Assembly (NCBI RefSeq): GCF_000344135.1
Contig: NZ_BAOP01000004.1
Span: forward strand, 62,001-126,000
Reading direction: 5' to 3'
Source: Gordonia malaquae NBRC 108250
Lineage (GTDB): Bacteria; Actinomycetota; Actinomycetes; Mycobacteriales; Mycobacteriaceae
DNA: 64,000 nt
Shown here: in pieces, positions 9,583 through 20,237 of the stretch
Layout: each line of letters starts with the position of its first letter
Numbering within the stretch: position 1 is the first letter of the stretch
Position numbers and translations under genes: made by a program
Notes under the pieces: generated by a model
Database searches by the model: none
Told to the model about the DNA's origin: nothing
Seen by the model: only the letters and a program-made list of their open reading frames with translations

Positions 9583-10314
9583 CTAGAGAGAGAGTATCGG
9601 TCGTGGACCCATGATCGCAGTTCCGACACGCACACACGTCGATCCGGCTGCAATCGCCTCTTCGAGATCACCTGACATGCCGGCCGAGAACTCTCGAGCC
9701 TCCGGATGCGAGACGATGAAGCGCTCCCGCACCGCCGCTGCCTGCTGCATTGCGGCTCCGGCCTCGATGTCGAGCGGCGCGATCACCATGAGGCCCTCCA
9801 AGCTCAGCGCATCATGGGAGGCGACGCGATCCGCGGCGTCTGCGAGATCCGCCTCGACGAGGCCACCACGTGAGGGGTCACCGTCGAGGCTCAACTGCAG
9901 CAGCACACCGAGAGGCGAGGTGCGTTCACCCTCATCGCGGCACCGAGCCGCGGCACCGCCGAAGGCGTCGATCAAGTCCAGCGAGTCGACCGAATGCACT
10001 CGACGCGCCCATCGCGCGACCGACCGTGCCTTCTTACGCTGCACCGTGCCGATCATGTCGGCGTCGAACGAGACGTCAGGACGCGCAGCGGACACCTCGG
10101 CCAGTTTGCGGCCGGCCTCCGGTTCACGCGACTCCCCCACCTCGCGCACACCCAGGTCGAGCAGATGCACAACGTCCGACGCCGGGAAGAACTTGGTGAC
10201 GACAAGGAGCGTGACGTCACCGTCGGCGCGTCCCGCAGCACGGGTAGCGTCTGCCACCCGCGTCTGCGCCGCGCTCAGTGCCGCCGACAGCGCGTCACGT
10301 CGGGAATCCGTCAC
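9583..10314 (-). CDS. yggS: YggS-type PLP-binding homeostasis protein (PLPBP)
   Basis: About 243 residues, alanine-racemase-like TIM barrel without the second racemase domain. LLVVTKFFPASDV contains the lysine that holds pyridoxal phosphate. VGESREPEAG corresponds to the VGENRVQE block, MIGTVQRKKA to the IGHLQRNK block, and GMSGDLEEAI plus VRVGTAIMG to the phosphate-binding C-terminus. The family maintains the PLP pool. The GTG start at 10314 overlaps the TGA of pgeF (GTGA). Position between pgeF and sepF matches Rv2148c. Confidence 0.93.
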   Translation of the reverse strand: MTDSRRDALSAALSAAQTRVADATRAAGRADGDVTLLVVTKFFPASDVVHLLDLGVREVGESREPEAGRKLAEVSAARPDVSFDADMIGTVQRKKARSVARWARRVHSVDSLDLIDAFGGAAARCRDEGERTSPLGVLLQLSLDGDPSRGGLVEADLADAADRVASHDALSLEGLMVIAPLDIEAGAAMQQAAAVRERFIVSHPEAREFSAGMSGDLEEAIAAGSTCVRVGTAIMGPRPILSL

Positions 10315-11048
10315 TCGCGCCCCTGTGCGGCGGAGGAGTCCATCCAGACGACCGATGCGATGCGTCCGGTCGGTGCTCCGCGTCGGTGACTGAACAGTGA
10401 CAGGTCGTCGATCGTGCAGCGCGGATCGACGGCCACGCCTCCGACACCGGCATCGAGCAGTTGGCGACGAATACCTGCACGCAGATCGAGTCCCGCGGTT
10501 CCCTTGCTGGTGCGGCACGCGCTGCCGGGGAGGTGCTTCTCCACGTCGGCCTGCATCGCACTGGGCACCTCGTAGCGATCACCACTGGCGGCGGGCCCGA
10601 GGAACGCGCCGATTCGATCGGCCCTGGCCCCGAGATCCATCATCGCCTCGAGCACGACGGGCACGATGCCGATCCGAGCGCCGACGCGCCCGGCGTGGAC
10701 GGCGGCGATCACGCCGGCCTCGTCATCGCTGAGCAGGATCGGCACGCAGTCGGCGGTGAGCACAGCGAGTGCCAGATCGGTTCGCGACGTGACGAGCGCG
10801 TCGGTCACCGGAACCGGCTCGGCGACAGGTCCGTCGACGACGGTCACGGTACGACTGTGGACCTGCTCCATCCAGACCACCCGATCCGGACCCACACCCA
10901 GATCGCGGGCCAGGCGCGCCCGATTCTCCGCGACTGCGGCGGGATCGTCGCCCACGTGGTCGCCCAGGTTGAACGAGTCGTACGGCGACTGCGAGACCCC
11001 ACCGGCCCGCGTGGTCACGGCACGACGGACCGTGTATGCCACGGTCAC
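10311..11048 (-). CDS. pgeF: Multicopper-oxidase-like laccase-domain protein (YfiH/PgeF family)
   Basis: 245 residues. The signature [23 protein letters not shown] carries the Cys and His that bind the catalytic metal in this family, and [15 protein letters not shown] with a final LSLFSHRR motif completes the fold. E. coli and related members act as purine nucleoside phosphorylases or as editing enzymes that remove misincorporated L-Ser from the peptidoglycan stem. The second role would fit this location. The usual HAGWRG motif reads HAGRVG here. GTG 11048 overlaps the ftsZ stop (GTGA). Confidence 0.9.
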   Translation of the reverse strand: MTVAYTVRRAVTTRAGGVSQSPYDSFNLGDHVGDDPAAVAENRARLARDLGVGPDRVVWMEQVHSRTVTVVDGPVAEPVPVTDALVTSRTDLALAVLTADCVPILLSDDEAGVIAAVHAGRVGARIGIVPVVLEAMMDLGARADRIGAFLGPAASGDRYEVPSAMQADVEKHLPGSACRTSKGTAGLDLRAGIRRQLLDAGVGGVAVDPRCTIDDLSLFSHRRGAPTGRIASVVWMDSSAAQGRE

Positions 11049-12202
11049 TTCATGAAGTCGGGAACGTCGACGTCATCGTCGTCGAAGCGCAGCGAGTTTC
11101 GGCGCGGAGCCGGGTCGCCGAACGGGTTGCCCGGCTTCTCCCGCTCGCTGCCGAACAGCGGATCCTTCGCCGCCGGGGTCGCGACCTCGCCGGAACTCGC
11201 GGCGGCCACCTGGCTCCGGTTCGACACCGCAGGCGCATCGACCTTCTTGCGCGGCGTTCCACCGTCGAAACCGGCCGCGATCACGGTCACGCGCACCTCG
11301 TCGCCGAGGTTGTCGTCGATCACGGTGCCGAAGATGATGTTCGCCTCTTCGTGCGCGGCCTCCTGGACCTGCGACGCGGCATCGTTGATCTCGAACAGGC
11401 CGAGGTCGCTGCCGCCTGCGATCGAGATCAGAACACCACGCGCGCCCTCCATCGACGCCTCGAGCAGTGGCGAGTTGATCGCGGCCTGAGCCGCCTTGCT
11501 CGCACGACCGTCGCCCCGCGCGGCGCCGATTCCCATGAGCGCACTGCCGGCATCGCTCATGACGCCCTTCACGTCAGCGAAGTCGACATTGATCAGGCCG
11601 GGCGTGGTGATCAGGTCGGTGATGCCCTGGACACCGTTGAGGAGCACCTCGTCGGCGCTGCGGAACGCGTCCATCAGCGACAGGTTGGAGTCGCCGAGCT
11701 GCAGGAGACGATCGTTCGGAATGACGATCAGCGTGTCGCACGACTCCCGCAGAGCAGTGATGCCGGCATCTGCCTGCCCACCGCGGCGCTTGCCCTCGAA
11801 CGAGAACGGGCGCGTGACCACGCCGACGGTCAACGCGCCGAGCTTGCGAGAGATCGACGCGACGACGGGTGCGCCACCGGTGCCGGTGCCGCCTCCCTCA
11901 CCTGCGGTCACGAAGACCATGTCCGCACCCTTGAGCAGCTCTTCGATCTCGTCACGCGCGTCTTCGGCGGCCGCACGACCCACTTCGGGGTTCGCGCCTG
12001 CGCCGAGGCCACGGGTCGAGTCGCGGCCGATGTCGAGCTTGACGTCGGCGTCGGAGATCAGGAGCGCCTGAGCGTCGGTGTTGATGGCGATGAACTCAAC
12101 ACCCTTGAGACCCTGCTCGATCATCCGGTTGACGGCATTGACACCACCGCCGCCGATGCCGACGACCTTGATGACAGCCAGGTAGTTGTGGGGTGGCGTC
12201 AT
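11045..12202 (-). CDS. ftsZ: Cell division GTPase FtsZ
   Basis: 385 residues, tubulin-like GTPase that forms the septal ring. Residues near 14-22 give [15 protein letters not shown] and the tubulin signature is [19 protein letters not shown] and the T7 catalytic loop [17 protein letters not shown] are intact. A short variable linker leads to the C-terminal tail [11 protein letters not shown], which binds SepF and FtsW. The ATG has AGGAAAGG upstream. A 154-base A+T-richer gap separates it from ftsQ, so it can be transcribed from its own promoter as well as from the dcw operon. Confidence 0.98.
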   Translation of the reverse strand: MTPPHNYLAVIKVVGIGGGGVNAVNRMIEQGLKGVEFIAINTDAQALLISDADVKLDIGRDSTRGLGAGANPEVGRAAAEDARDEIEELLKGADMVFVTAGEGGGTGTGGAPVVASISRKLGALTVGVVTRPFSFEGKRRGGQADAGITALRESCDTLIVIPNDRLLQLGDSNLSLMDAFRSADEVLLNGVQGITDLITTPGLINVDFADVKGVMSDAGSALMGIGAARGDGRASKAAQAAINSPLLEASMEGARGVLISIAGGSDLGLFEINDAASQVQEAAHEEANIIFGTVIDDNLGDEVRVTVIAAGFDGGTPRKKVDAPAVSNRSQVAAASSGEVATPAAKDPLFGSEREKPGNPFGDPAPRRNSLRFDDDDVDVPDFMK

Positions 12203-12235
12203 GATGCCTTTCCTAGTCCTGAATTCAAACCCTAA

Positions 12236-12265
12236 AGCTAAACCAAAGGGTTATAGTTATGTCAA
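12236..12265 (-). promoter_or_regulatory. Candidate ftsZ promoter
   Basis: On the minus strand, TTGACA (12260-12265) is followed after 17-18 bases by a TTTAGC/TTAGCT -10-like element near 12237-12242. An overlapping TATAAC lies at 12250-12255. The stretch is clearly richer in A+T than the surrounding coding DNA and ends about 35 bases before the ftsZ ATG. The -10 assignment is uncertain. Confidence 0.45.
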
Positions 12266-12356
12266 GTACGTAACGCTTGATGACAACGGTATTGATTGCG
12301 TACAGATGTGCCGGGTAAGGCACGTGGGCGTGTCGCAGATTGTTCGCTGCGAAATC

Positions 12357-13106
12357 TCAGCTCACCGCGGGAAACTCCGGACTCGACACGTTGTAGGTGT
12401 CCCCATTCACCTTCAACGCACTCTGCAGCGCCTCGGCCTTGTCGTCGGTCCGTTCTGCATCACCCCAGATCACGCGACGCTTCGACGCCATGATGAGGGT
12501 GATGTCGGCCGGCGACGACGCTTCGATCGTCGTCGTCCGAGACCGGAGCCACTCCGGCAACTCCTGCGCGACCGTCAGCGCCGCCAGTGTCGCCGGATCC
12601 TTCGATCCGGGATTCGGAACCGCCAGAATCGGCAGTCGAGCGAACGTCTTCGGCACCGCTTTCCGGTCGGCGAAGGTCAGGTAGACCATTCCGAGGCGGT
12701 CCATCACGCCGATTCCGCCCTGCCAATCGAGAGTGGCTACCGGCGTCCGCTCAGTGACCTCGATCGTCAGCGTGGACGGATAGCTTCGCTCCACCTTGAC
12801 CTCCTCGACCGCGGGCAGCACCGCGATCCGATCCGCGATCGCACCGGTGTCGACCTGGAGAAGGGGGACGCCCTGGGGTGCGTTCGCCAGGCGCAGCACC
12901 TCGTTGCGGTCGACGGCCGCGGTCCCGACCACATCGACCGAACGAACCGACATCAGAGGCGAATAGTACGCGACCGCGACTGCTCCCCCGACAAGTCCGA
13001 GCACACCGAGGATCACCAGAATCACGGTCGCCTTGCTCGGTCGCCGACCGCTGTCGCGGTCGGAACCTCGACGTCGGCGTCGACGACGCTCGTCGCCGTC
13101 GGCCAT
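12357..13106 (-). CDS. ftsQ: Division protein FtsQ (POTRA domain)
   Basis: 249 residues. A strongly basic cytoplasmic N-terminus (run of Arg at residues 8-14) and one transmembrane segment (about residues 28-49, VILVILGVLGLVGGAVAV) precede a POTRA domain (MSVRSVDVVGTAAVDRNEVL) and the β-domain TLTIEVTERTPVATLDWQGG. FtsQ bridges divisome proteins across the membrane. The ATG overlaps the TAA of murC (TAATG), as in many actinobacterial dcw clusters. Length is short relative to M. tuberculosis FtsQ (about 314) because the cytoplasmic tail is shorter. Confidence 0.95.
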   Translation of the reverse strand: MADGDERRRRRRRGSDRDSGRRPSKATVILVILGVLGLVGGAVAVAYYSPLMSVRSVDVVGTAAVDRNEVLRLANAPQGVPLLQVDTGAIADRIAVLPAVEEVKVERSYPSTLTIEVTERTPVATLDWQGGIGVMDRLGMVYLTFADRKAVPKTFARLPILAVPNPGSKDPATLAALTVAQELPEWLRSRTTTIEASSPADITLIMASKRRVIWGDAERTDDKAEALQSALKVNGDTYNVSSPEFPAVS

Positions 13107-14572
13107 TACTGTTCTGCCAGCGCCGACAGGATCGACGCCGCCTGCATCGTGATGTCGCCGGCTCCGATGGTCAGAACCAGATCGCCACGTCGTGCACGCG
13201 CGGCCACGGCGCCGGGGATCGCAGACATGTTCGGCACGAACTCGGACGGCGCCGTCACCGCGTCGGAGATCAGCAGGCCGCTCACTCCGGGTTGCGGCGC
13301 TTCGCGAGCGCCGTACACATCAGCGACGAGCACTTCATCGGCGAGACTGAGCGCCTCGGCGAACTGAGCGGCGAACTCGGCAGTGCGCGAGTACAGATGC
13401 GGCTGGAAGACGGCGATCACACGACCCGATCCGTGCCGGACCACGTCGCGCGCCGCCGACAGCACAGCGCGGACTTCGGTCGGATGGTGTGCGTAGTCGT
13501 CATAGACGTCGACCTCCCGCTCGCGGCCGCGGAACTCGAACCGCCGGTGCACGCCGCCGAAACTCTCGATCCCGTCAGCCACGGCATCGACCGGTTGGCC
13601 GGTGCTCACACACGCCACGAGCGCACCGAGCGCATTGAGCGCCATGTGCCGCCCCGGCAGGGTCACGTCCAGCGACCTCTCCATCACGGTCGGTGCGACC
13701 GGCGGCGAGAGTCGGACCGCCGTGGTACTGCCCGCCCCACGCGGAGTCACCTCGAGGAGTTCGGCCACCAGCGGCACATCCGGCGCCGAGCCGGCGTGGT
13801 CACCCGCGCCGTATCCCAGCACTGTGACTCCTCGATCGGTCAGCGTGGAGGCGACACGTCCGCCGAGCGCAGCCGAACCGGGATCGTCGAGGCACAGCAC
13901 CAGGACGCCACCGGGACGGATCAGCGCGACGAACTTGTCGAAGACCTCGACGTACGCCTGTTCGGTGCCGAAGAAGTCGAGGTGATCCACTTCGATGTTG
14001 GTGACCACGACGATGTCCGGGGTGTACTCGAGCAGCGAGCCGTCGCTCTCATCGGCCTCTGCCACGAACACTCCACCGCTGCCGTGGTGCGCATTGGTGC
14101 CCGACTCGTTGAGCTCACCACCGACCGCGAACGACGGGTCGCTGCCGCAGTGCTGCAGCGCGACGACCGACATCGACGTTGTCGACGTCTTCCCGTGTGT
14201 GCCGGAGATCAACAGGGTCCGGTGCCCCTCCATCAGGAGCGCGAGAACCTGCGGGCGGTACAGGATCGGAATCCCGCGCCTGCGCGCCTCGACGAGTTCC
14301 GGATTGTCCTTGGGGATCGCGGCGTGGGTGGTCACGACAACTGTCGGACCGCCGTCCAGGACATCCAGCGCAGACGGGTCGTGACCCACCGTGACCTGGG
14401 CGCCGCGCGTTCGGAGCGCAAGAATCCCACGGGAGTCCTTGGCATCCGAACCCGACACGCTTCCGCCCCGCGCGAGGAGGATGCGGGCCAGTCCGGACAT
14501 CCCGGCGCCGCCGATGCCGACCATGTGTACACGGGCGAGCTGTTCGGGCAGCTGCGGCGACGGCGCGCTCAT
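13106..14572 (-). CDS. murC: UDP-N-acetylmuramate--L-alanine ligase
   Basis: 488 residues; adds L-Ala to UDP-MurNAc. The N-terminal Rossmann fold has [17 protein letters not shown], the ATP loop is [15 protein letters not shown], the central domain has [10 protein letters not shown] and [12 protein letters not shown], and the C-terminal domain contains [10 protein letters not shown]. The ATG at 14572 overlaps the murG stop (ATGA). The in-frame sequence upstream of it is murG in another frame, so it is not part of the protein. Confidence 0.97.
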   Translation of the reverse strand: MSAPSPQLPEQLARVHMVGIGGAGMSGLARILLARGGSVSGSDAKDSRGILALRTRGAQVTVGHDPSALDVLDGGPTVVVTTHAAIPKDNPELVEARRRGIPILYRPQVLALLMEGHRTLLISGTHGKTSTTSMSVVALQHCGSDPSFAVGGELNESGTNAHHGSGGVFVAEADESDGSLLEYTPDIVVVTNIEVDHLDFFGTEQAYVEVFDKFVALIRPGGVLVLCLDDPGSAALGGRVASTLTDRGVTVLGYGAGDHAGSAPDVPLVAELLEVTPRGAGSTTAVRLSPPVAPTVMERSLDVTLPGRHMALNALGALVACVSTGQPVDAVADGIESFGGVHRRFEFRGREREVDVYDDYAHHPTEVRAVLSAARDVVRHGSGRVIAVFQPHLYSRTAEFAAQFAEALSLADEVLVADVYGAREAPQPGVSGLLISDAVTAPSEFVPNMSAIPGAVAARARRGDLVLTIGAGDITMQAASILSALAEQ

Positions 14573-15705
14573 CGGATTCTTCTCTCGGTCGCGAGTTCCA
14601 GTGCTGCGGTGGCGACGGCGACGGCCGCGTCGCGGTGACCGACCGATGCCGCGGCCGCTCCCATCGTGGCCAGCCGATCCGCGTCGGTGATCAATGCCGG
14701 GATCTGCTCGGCGACCCACTCCGGCGTCACGTCGTCGTTGTCGACGATCAGGCATCCGCCGGCCTTCTCGACGGGCAGCGCATTGAGTCGCTGTTCGCCG
14801 TTGCCGTGCGGCAGCGGAACGTACACGGCAGGCAGTCCGGCCGCTGAGATCTCGGCGACCGTCATCGCACCCGACCGACACATCACCAGGTCAGCAGCGG
14901 CGTAGGCGAGGTCCATCCGGTTCAGGTAACTGATGCCGACGTAGGCCGGTGCGCCCTCGGGCGAGACCGGACTGATCGAGTTCTTGGGTCCGTACGCATG
15001 GAGCACTCCCACTCCGGCGTCGCCCAGGGCGCCTGCGGCGGGCGCTACCGCCTCATTGAGACGCTGTGCGCCTTGCGAGCCGCCGAACACCAGCAGCGTG
15101 GGCGCATCCGCGTCCAGCCCGAAGAACTGGCGGGCCTGTGCACGGACGGCGGGCCGATCGAGGCCGGTGATCGCTCCCCGGACGGGGATGCCGACGACCT
15201 CTGCACCTGCGAGCCCGCAGTCGGGCACGGCCGCGAGGACACGATCGGCGACCTTGGCGCCCACCTTGTTGGCGACACCCGCACTCGCGTTGGCCTCGTG
15301 GATCACCACCGGCAGTCGAGACGATCCGCGGAACGTCGACCGAGCTGCGAGATAGGCCGGCAGGGCCACGTAGCCGCCGAAGCCGACGACCACATCGGCG
15401 TCGACCTCCGCGAACACCTTGCGGGTCGCGCGAACAGAACGCAGAACACGCCACGGTGTCTTGGCCAGTTCCAGACCTGGCTTGCGGGGCAGCGGCACGG
15501 GCGGGATCAACTTCAAGTCGTATCCGCGTTCCGGGACGATCTTCGTCTCCAGTCCACGGGTGGTGCCGAGTGCCGTGATCCGCGCCGTCGGGTCGAGCTG
15601 ACGGACTGCATCGGCGACGGCGAGTGCAGGCTCGATGTGTCCCGCCGTGCCGCCGCCGGCCACGACGACGGACAGCGGCCTGCCGGTCTCTCTGTTCTTG
15701 CTCAC
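14569..15705 (-). CDS. murG: Lipid II-forming N-acetylglucosaminyltransferase
   Basis: 378 residues, GT28 family; transfers GlcNAc to lipid I at the inner membrane face. The N-domain glycine loop [20 protein letters not shown] and the C-domain loop [16 protein letters not shown] are intact, as is the UDP-GlcNAc-binding [18 protein letters not shown] region. The GTG start at 15705 overlaps the ftsW stop (GTGA). Confidence 0.97.
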   Translation of the reverse strand: MSKNRETGRPLSVVVAGGGTAGHIEPALAVADAVRQLDPTARITALGTTRGLETKIVPERGYDLKLIPPVPLPRKPGLELAKTPWRVLRSVRATRKVFAEVDADVVVGFGGYVALPAYLAARSTFRGSSRLPVVIHEANASAGVANKVGAKVADRVLAAVPDCGLAGAEVVGIPVRGAITGLDRPAVRAQARQFFGLDADAPTLLVFGGSQGAQRLNEAVAPAAGALGDAGVGVLHAYGPKNSISPVSPEGAPAYVGISYLNRMDLAYAAADLVMCRSGAMTVAEISAAGLPAVYVPLPHGNGEQRLNALPVEKAGGCLIVDNDDVTPEWVAEQIPALITDADRLATMGAAAASVGHRDAAVAVATAALELATERRIR

Positions 15706-17519
15706 CGGCGCCTGGTCTCCCCTTCGTTCCGCCTCGTCGGCCGTGCTCGCGACGACGTGTCTGCGCCGCTGCGTCGTGATCGTTCCGCTCTCGCCGCAGC
15801 CGACCGAGGCTGGCGCGGCTGTTCACGTCGGAACGCTCCCGGCTGGCTGCCAGGATAGTGGATCTCGCCGGACCGGACAGACGTCGACCCGCTGCCTGCG
15901 GCGGGACGCCGGACTCGAGACGACCGGGCGGGCGCCGGTCGGCGGCGGTCAGCCGACGGCGCCGGGCGGCGTCGCTCGCGGCGACTCCTGCTCACGGCGG
16001 CGCGTGGAGGTTTGTAGGCCTGCGGAACCGGCAGACGCAGGAGCCGCGCGAGGCCCTTCGGCTTCGGCCGAGTCAGCGCGGTGACGGCGGCGGGTTCGTG
16101 GCGCGCGGCGTTCGCGAGCAGCCCGAGCATCGCGAGCATCGTCAACGCCGACGTGCCGCCGTACGAGAGGATCGGCAACTGGATGCCGGTGACGGGCAGC
16201 AGACCGATCACGTAGCCGATGTTGATGAACGCCTGCGCGAGGAACAGCACGGTGATCGTCACCGACAGCAGTCGGAGGAACGGGTCCGCCGAACGTCGTG
16301 CGATCCGCATTCCCACCCAGCCGAGCAGGACGTACAGGATGACGACGCTGAGCGCCCCGATCAGCCCGAGCTCTTCGCCGATGATGGCGAAGATGAAGTC
16401 GTTGTGCGCGTTGGGAAGGTAGTTCCACTTCGCAGTGCCCTGACCGAGTCCCTTGCCGAAGATCCCGCCGTCGGCGAGAGCGAATTTGGCTTGATTCGCC
16501 TGGTAGCCCCCGCCGAGTACGTCCTGCGCACCGCCGAGGAAGCTGAACACTCGAGCAGCGCGGTACTCCTCGACAAAGGCGAAGGCGACGAACCCGATGG
16601 CGCCGAAGAACGCGAACGACGCGACGATCCGCCCCGGCAGCCCGGCGAAGACGAGGAGAACGCCCACGATCATGACCAGGATCATCATGGTCGACTGGTT
16701 CGGCTGGATGGCCACGAGGAACGCCATCACCGCGGCGACCGGCAGCAGCGGGAGGAGGAGTTCCTTGCTGAAAGTCCCACCGGGTCGCTTATGGGCGAGA
16801 ATGCTCGCGCCCCAGAGACACAGTGCGACCTTCGCGACCTCGGACGGCTGAAGAGTGAGCCCGCCGATCTCGATCCACCGTTTCGCTCCACCGCCCTGCA
16901 CGCCGACGCCGGGGATCATCACCATGATGAGCAGGAACAAGGAGACGAGGACCAGTGGGAACGAGAGCCGCTGCAAGGCGGCGGGCGACACTCGCATCGC
17001 CAGGTAGAAGCCCACGAAGCCGAGCGCGACGAACATCGCCTGCGTCGTGAACATCCCGTACGCCGAACCGTCTTTCGAGTATCCGTCCACCGACGACGCC
17101 GACAGCACCATCAGGAGGCCGAGAACTGTCAGGATCACCGTCAGCGACAGCACCATGTGGAACGACGTCAACGGTCGGCCGACAAGATTGCCGACGCCCT
17201 GCCGCACGGTGCCGATCACTGCACGGACGTCGAACGAGGACATCGACAGGTTCAGTCGCCGTGGCGACTCCTGAGCGCGGCCGTCGTCAGCCGAATCCCC
17301 GTCGGCGGCGGCGTCGGCATCGAGGATGTCCGGAGCCGACGGCCCGTTCGAACCGTCGTCGACTGCCGGTGAGGCCGGGGCGTCCGCCTCCGTTTCGGAG
17401 TCGACGGGCGTGTGGTCTTTCTCCTCGGCGTTCGTCGAGACGCCAGGCTCGGCCGTGGTCGAGCGCTTTCGACGCCGATCTCGACGATCACGGCCGTCCC
17501 TCCGGTCTCGACTGCTCAT
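15702..17519 (-). CDS. ftsW: SEDS glycosyltransferase FtsW with extended tails
   Basis: 605 residues. About ten transmembrane helices span residues 120-465 with SEDS hallmarks: [22 protein letters not shown] (catalytic Asp region substituted as in other FtsW alignments), [20 protein letters not shown] and [21 protein letters not shown]. It polymerises septal glycan with PbpB. The N-terminal about 110 residues are acidic and low-complexity. The C-terminal about 135 residues are very basic (many Arg/Pro/Ser), which makes the protein longer than M. tuberculosis FtsW (524). Start ATG 17519 overlaps murD (ATGA). Confidence 0.95.
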   Translation of the reverse strand: MSSRDRRDGRDRRDRRRKRSTTAEPGVSTNAEEKDHTPVDSETEADAPASPAVDDGSNGPSAPDILDADAAADGDSADDGRAQESPRRLNLSMSSFDVRAVIGTVRQGVGNLVGRPLTSFHMVLSLTVILTVLGLLMVLSASSVDGYSKDGSAYGMFTTQAMFVALGFVGFYLAMRVSPAALQRLSFPLVLVSLFLLIMVMIPGVGVQGGGAKRWIEIGGLTLQPSEVAKVALCLWGASILAHKRPGGTFSKELLLPLLPVAAVMAFLVAIQPNQSTMMILVMIVGVLLVFAGLPGRIVASFAFFGAIGFVAFAFVEEYRAARVFSFLGGAQDVLGGGYQANQAKFALADGGIFGKGLGQGTAKWNYLPNAHNDFIFAIIGEELGLIGALSVVILYVLLGWVGMRIARRSADPFLRLLSVTITVLFLAQAFINIGYVIGLLPVTGIQLPILSYGGTSALTMLAMLGLLANAARHEPAAVTALTRPKPKGLARLLRLPVPQAYKPPRAAVSRSRRERRRPAPSADRRRPAPARSSRVRRPAAGSGSTSVRSGEIHYPGSQPGAFRREQPRQPRSAAARAERSRRSGADTSSRARPTRRNEGETRRR

Positions 17520-19042
17520 CGGTTTACGACGGAGTCGGCGAGGGCCAGCGATGCGGTCGCGAACGAATCGCCCCGCGCGCCGTAACTGGCGAACATGTCG
17601 AGCGACGCGGCCGCGGGCGCCAACAGCACCGCGTCCACGGCACGACCGGAGTCCGCCTGTTCTGCCTCTGCCAACTGCCAGGCGGCCGATACCGCCTGCG
17701 CCATCACCGCGTCGGCGCTCGAAGCACCGGTCGCTGCGATGGCCGAAATACCGCCATCAGTCCGCTGAGTCATCACCGAACCATCGTCCCTTGTGAATAC
17801 TGTGACTGCTGGGACTTCTGGGGCGTGTCGCGCAATCGCGTCCACAATGATGTCGCGATCCGTGCCAATCGCGACGATTCCCGCGAAACGTCGCTTGTTG
17901 TGTGCGATCAGGTCGTCGACCGGTGCGCCTTTCAGCAGGCCGCCTGCGATGAGCACCACTCGCTCATAGCCCGACACCGCAGCCTGCGCGGCGTGCGGGT
18001 TCGTGGCCTTCGAGTCGTCGACGAACGCGGTCGTGTTGATCCGCGCAACGATCTGGCCACGGTGCGCTGCGGGCGAGAAGCCGATCAGACCGCGCTCGAC
18101 GGCCTCCGGATCGATCCCGATCGCACGGGTGACGGCAGCCGCGGCCAACGCGTCGAACAGCCCGGACGGACCTGCGGGCCGGATGCGATCGACGGCGATG
18201 AGCGGCACTGCGACGGCGGCGAACGCATTGTCGACGAGCATTCCGTCCACGACGCCGAGCTGGCCCGTCTGCGGCACGGCCAGCGTGAAGCCGATGCGCC
18301 GGGACTGCTCCCCTGCCGGGAGACCCGAGGCGACGGCGTCATCGAGACCGACGACCGCCACGTCGCCGAGCAACGCCTGCTGTTTTGCGGCGGCGTACGC
18401 ATCGAACGACCCGTGCCAATCGAGATGATCGTCGGCGACGTTGAGCACCACACCTGCCGCCGGGCGCACCGATGGCGCCCAGTGCAGCTGGAACGACGAC
18501 ATCTCGACACACAGGATGTCGGCCCGTGGCGTCGCGCGGAGCGCATCGGCGACAGTCAGCCCGATGTTGCCGCACGCGAGGACTGCCCGATCCGAGGCTT
18601 CGACGATCGCCTCCGCCATGGACGTGGTGGTGGTCTTGCCGTTGGTGCCGGTGATCACGAGCCAGGTGCGCGGCGGGCCGTACATGCCGGCCTGATCGGC
18701 GCGCCACGCCAGTTCGACGTCGCCCCACACCGGAATGCCCGCAGCGGCCGCGGCCACCAGCAACGCATCGTCCGGCCGGAAACCGGGCGACACGACGATC
18801 AAGTCGATGTCCGGCGGCGCACTGACCACGCCGGCGACGTCGAACGCATCGGGGCCGACCATTGCGACACCGCGCCCGGCGAGGTCGGGATCGGTCCCGC
18901 CGTGGGCGAACTTGGTGTCGAGCATGGTGACCCGGGCGTTCTGCTCGTCGAGCAGATTCAGCACCGCGAGACCGGTCGCCCGTGCCCCGGCGACCAGGAC
19001 ACGCTTGCCCGCGAGGTTCAGTTCCGACGGCTGCGCACTCAT
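17516..19042 (-). CDS. murD: UDP-N-acetylmuramoyl-L-alanine--D-glutamate ligase
   Basis: 508 residues; adds D-Glu to UDP-MurNAc-L-Ala. The N-domain reads VLVAGARATGLAVLNLL, the ATP loop is WLVITGTNGKTTTTSM, the central domain has NVADDHLDWHGS with the lysine of YAAAKQQAL, and the C-domain has FVDDSKATNPHAA. Start ATG 19042 is placed at the conserved LNLAGKRVLVAGA region; the frame upstream runs into mraY. Seven bases separate it from the mraY stop. Confidence 0.97.
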   Translation of the reverse strand: MSAQPSELNLAGKRVLVAGARATGLAVLNLLDEQNARVTMLDTKFAHGGTDPDLAGRGVAMVGPDAFDVAGVVSAPPDIDLIVVSPGFRPDDALLVAAAAAGIPVWGDVELAWRADQAGMYGPPRTWLVITGTNGKTTTTSMAEAIVEASDRAVLACGNIGLTVADALRATPRADILCVEMSSFQLHWAPSVRPAAGVVLNVADDHLDWHGSFDAYAAAKQQALLGDVAVVGLDDAVASGLPAGEQSRRIGFTLAVPQTGQLGVVDGMLVDNAFAAVAVPLIAVDRIRPAGPSGLFDALAAAAVTRAIGIDPEAVERGLIGFSPAAHRGQIVARINTTAFVDDSKATNPHAAQAAVSGYERVVLIAGGLLKGAPVDDLIAHNKRRFAGIVAIGTDRDIIVDAIARHAPEVPAVTVFTRDDGSVMTQRTDGGISAIAATGASSADAVMAQAVSAAWQLAEAEQADSGRAVDAVLLAPAAASLDMFASYGARGDSFATASLALADSVVNR

Positions 19043-19049
19043 CGGTTCG

Positions 19050-20138
19050 TCAGCTCTGCAGCGAGAGGAACTCGCCGTAGAACAACGTAAAGCCGAGCGC
19101 ACAGGCGATGGCGGTGAGGAGCCAGAACCTGATGATGACCGTCGTCTCGGCCCAACCGCCCAACTCGAAGTGATGGTGGAACGGCGCCATGCGGAACACG
19201 CGCTTGCCGGTCGTCTGGAAGAACGCGATCTGGACGACCACCGAGATGATCTCGGCGACGAACAGTGCGCCCAGGACAACGGCGAGAAGCTCTGTCTTCG
19301 TGGTGATCGACAGTCCCGCGATCAGACCGCCGAGAGCCAAGGAGCCCGTGTCACCCATGAAGATCTTCGCGGGAGCGGCGTTCCACCAGAGGAAACCGAG
19401 GCACGCGCCGCCTGCCGCGACTGCGACGACCGCGAGGTCGAGGGGGTCACGGACCTGGTAGCAGCCCGCCTTGTCGTCGGACACGCCGAGCAGCTCGCAC
19501 GACTGGCGGAACTGCCAGAACGTGATGAGGACATACGAGCCCATCACCATCGCGGCCGATCCCGCGGCGAGGCCGTCGAGGCCGTCAGTGAAGTTGACCG
19601 CGTTCGACCACGCCGCCACCACCAGCCAGCAGAAGAACACGAAGCCGACCGCGGTCAACGAGATGACGTTGATGTCGCGCGCGTACGAGAGGTGCTCGCT
19701 CGCGGGCGTCAATTCGGCGCCGTTGCGGAACTGCAGCAGGAGGATGCCGAAGATGATTGCGGCGAGGAACTGGCCGACCGACTTCGCAGTCTTGTTCAGA
19801 CCGAGATTGCGCTGCTTGCGGATCTTGATGAAGTCGTCGAGGAAGCCGACAAGACCCAGTGCGGTCGCGAGCCCGAGCACCAGCAGTCCAGAAGCGCTCG
19901 GCCCCTGCCCGTTGCCGATCAGGCCGACGAGGTGGGCGCCGAGGTAACCGGCCCACAGCGCGGTGATGATGGCGACGCCACCCATGGACGGGGTGCCGCG
20001 CTTGGCCTTGTGGCTCTCGGGGCCCTCGTCGCGAATCTCCTGGCCGAATCCCTGGCGGGAGAACACCTTGATCAGCACGGGGGTCAACAGAATCGACACC
20101 GCCAGCGAGATCGCTCCGGCGATCAGAATCTGGGTCAC
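19050..20138 (-). CDS. mraY: Phospho-MurNAc-pentapeptide translocase
   Basis: 362 residues and about ten transmembrane segments. It transfers phospho-MurNAc-pentapeptide to undecaprenyl (decaprenyl) phosphate, giving lipid I. Family landmarks are [32 protein letters not shown] (Mg-binding Asp pair), [26 protein letters not shown] and [15 protein letters not shown] start at 20138. Its natural substrate is the UDP-MurNAc-pentapeptide normally made by MurF, whose gene would be expected directly upstream but is not present here as a complete copy. Confidence 0.97.
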   Translation of the reverse strand: MTQILIAGAISLAVSILLTPVLIKVFSRQGFGQEIRDEGPESHKAKRGTPSMGGVAIITALWAGYLGAHLVGLIGNGQGPSASGLLVLGLATALGLVGFLDDFIKIRKQRNLGLNKTAKSVGQFLAAIIFGILLLQFRNGAELTPASEHLSYARDINVISLTAVGFVFFCWLVVAAWSNAVNFTDGLDGLAAGSAAMVMGSYVLITFWQFRQSCELLGVSDDKAGCYQVRDPLDLAVVAVAAGGACLGFLWWNAAPAKIFMGDTGSLALGGLIAGLSITTKTELLAVVLGALFVAEIISVVVQIAFFQTTGKRVFRMAPFHHHFELGGWAETTVIIRFWLLTAIACALGFTLFYGEFLSLQS

Positions 20139-20237
20139 AGCTGATGAATCCTCACTCGTCGAGAGAACTTTGACTACTGAATCTAGCCTGTGAAGGCCCT
20201 GAATGAGGGCACCCGGTAGGCGGTCGCGCGTCGGACG

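Noticed and set aside
9583..10518. Longer YggS form with an extra N-terminus
   Set aside because: The extra residues are the pgeF end in another frame; GTG 10314 with its GTGA overlap fits better.
20139..20237. A short murF or other gene between mraY and murE
   Set aside because: Only 99 bases, no ATP loop or N-domain sequence; the only MurF-like sequence is the C-terminal tail on MurE.
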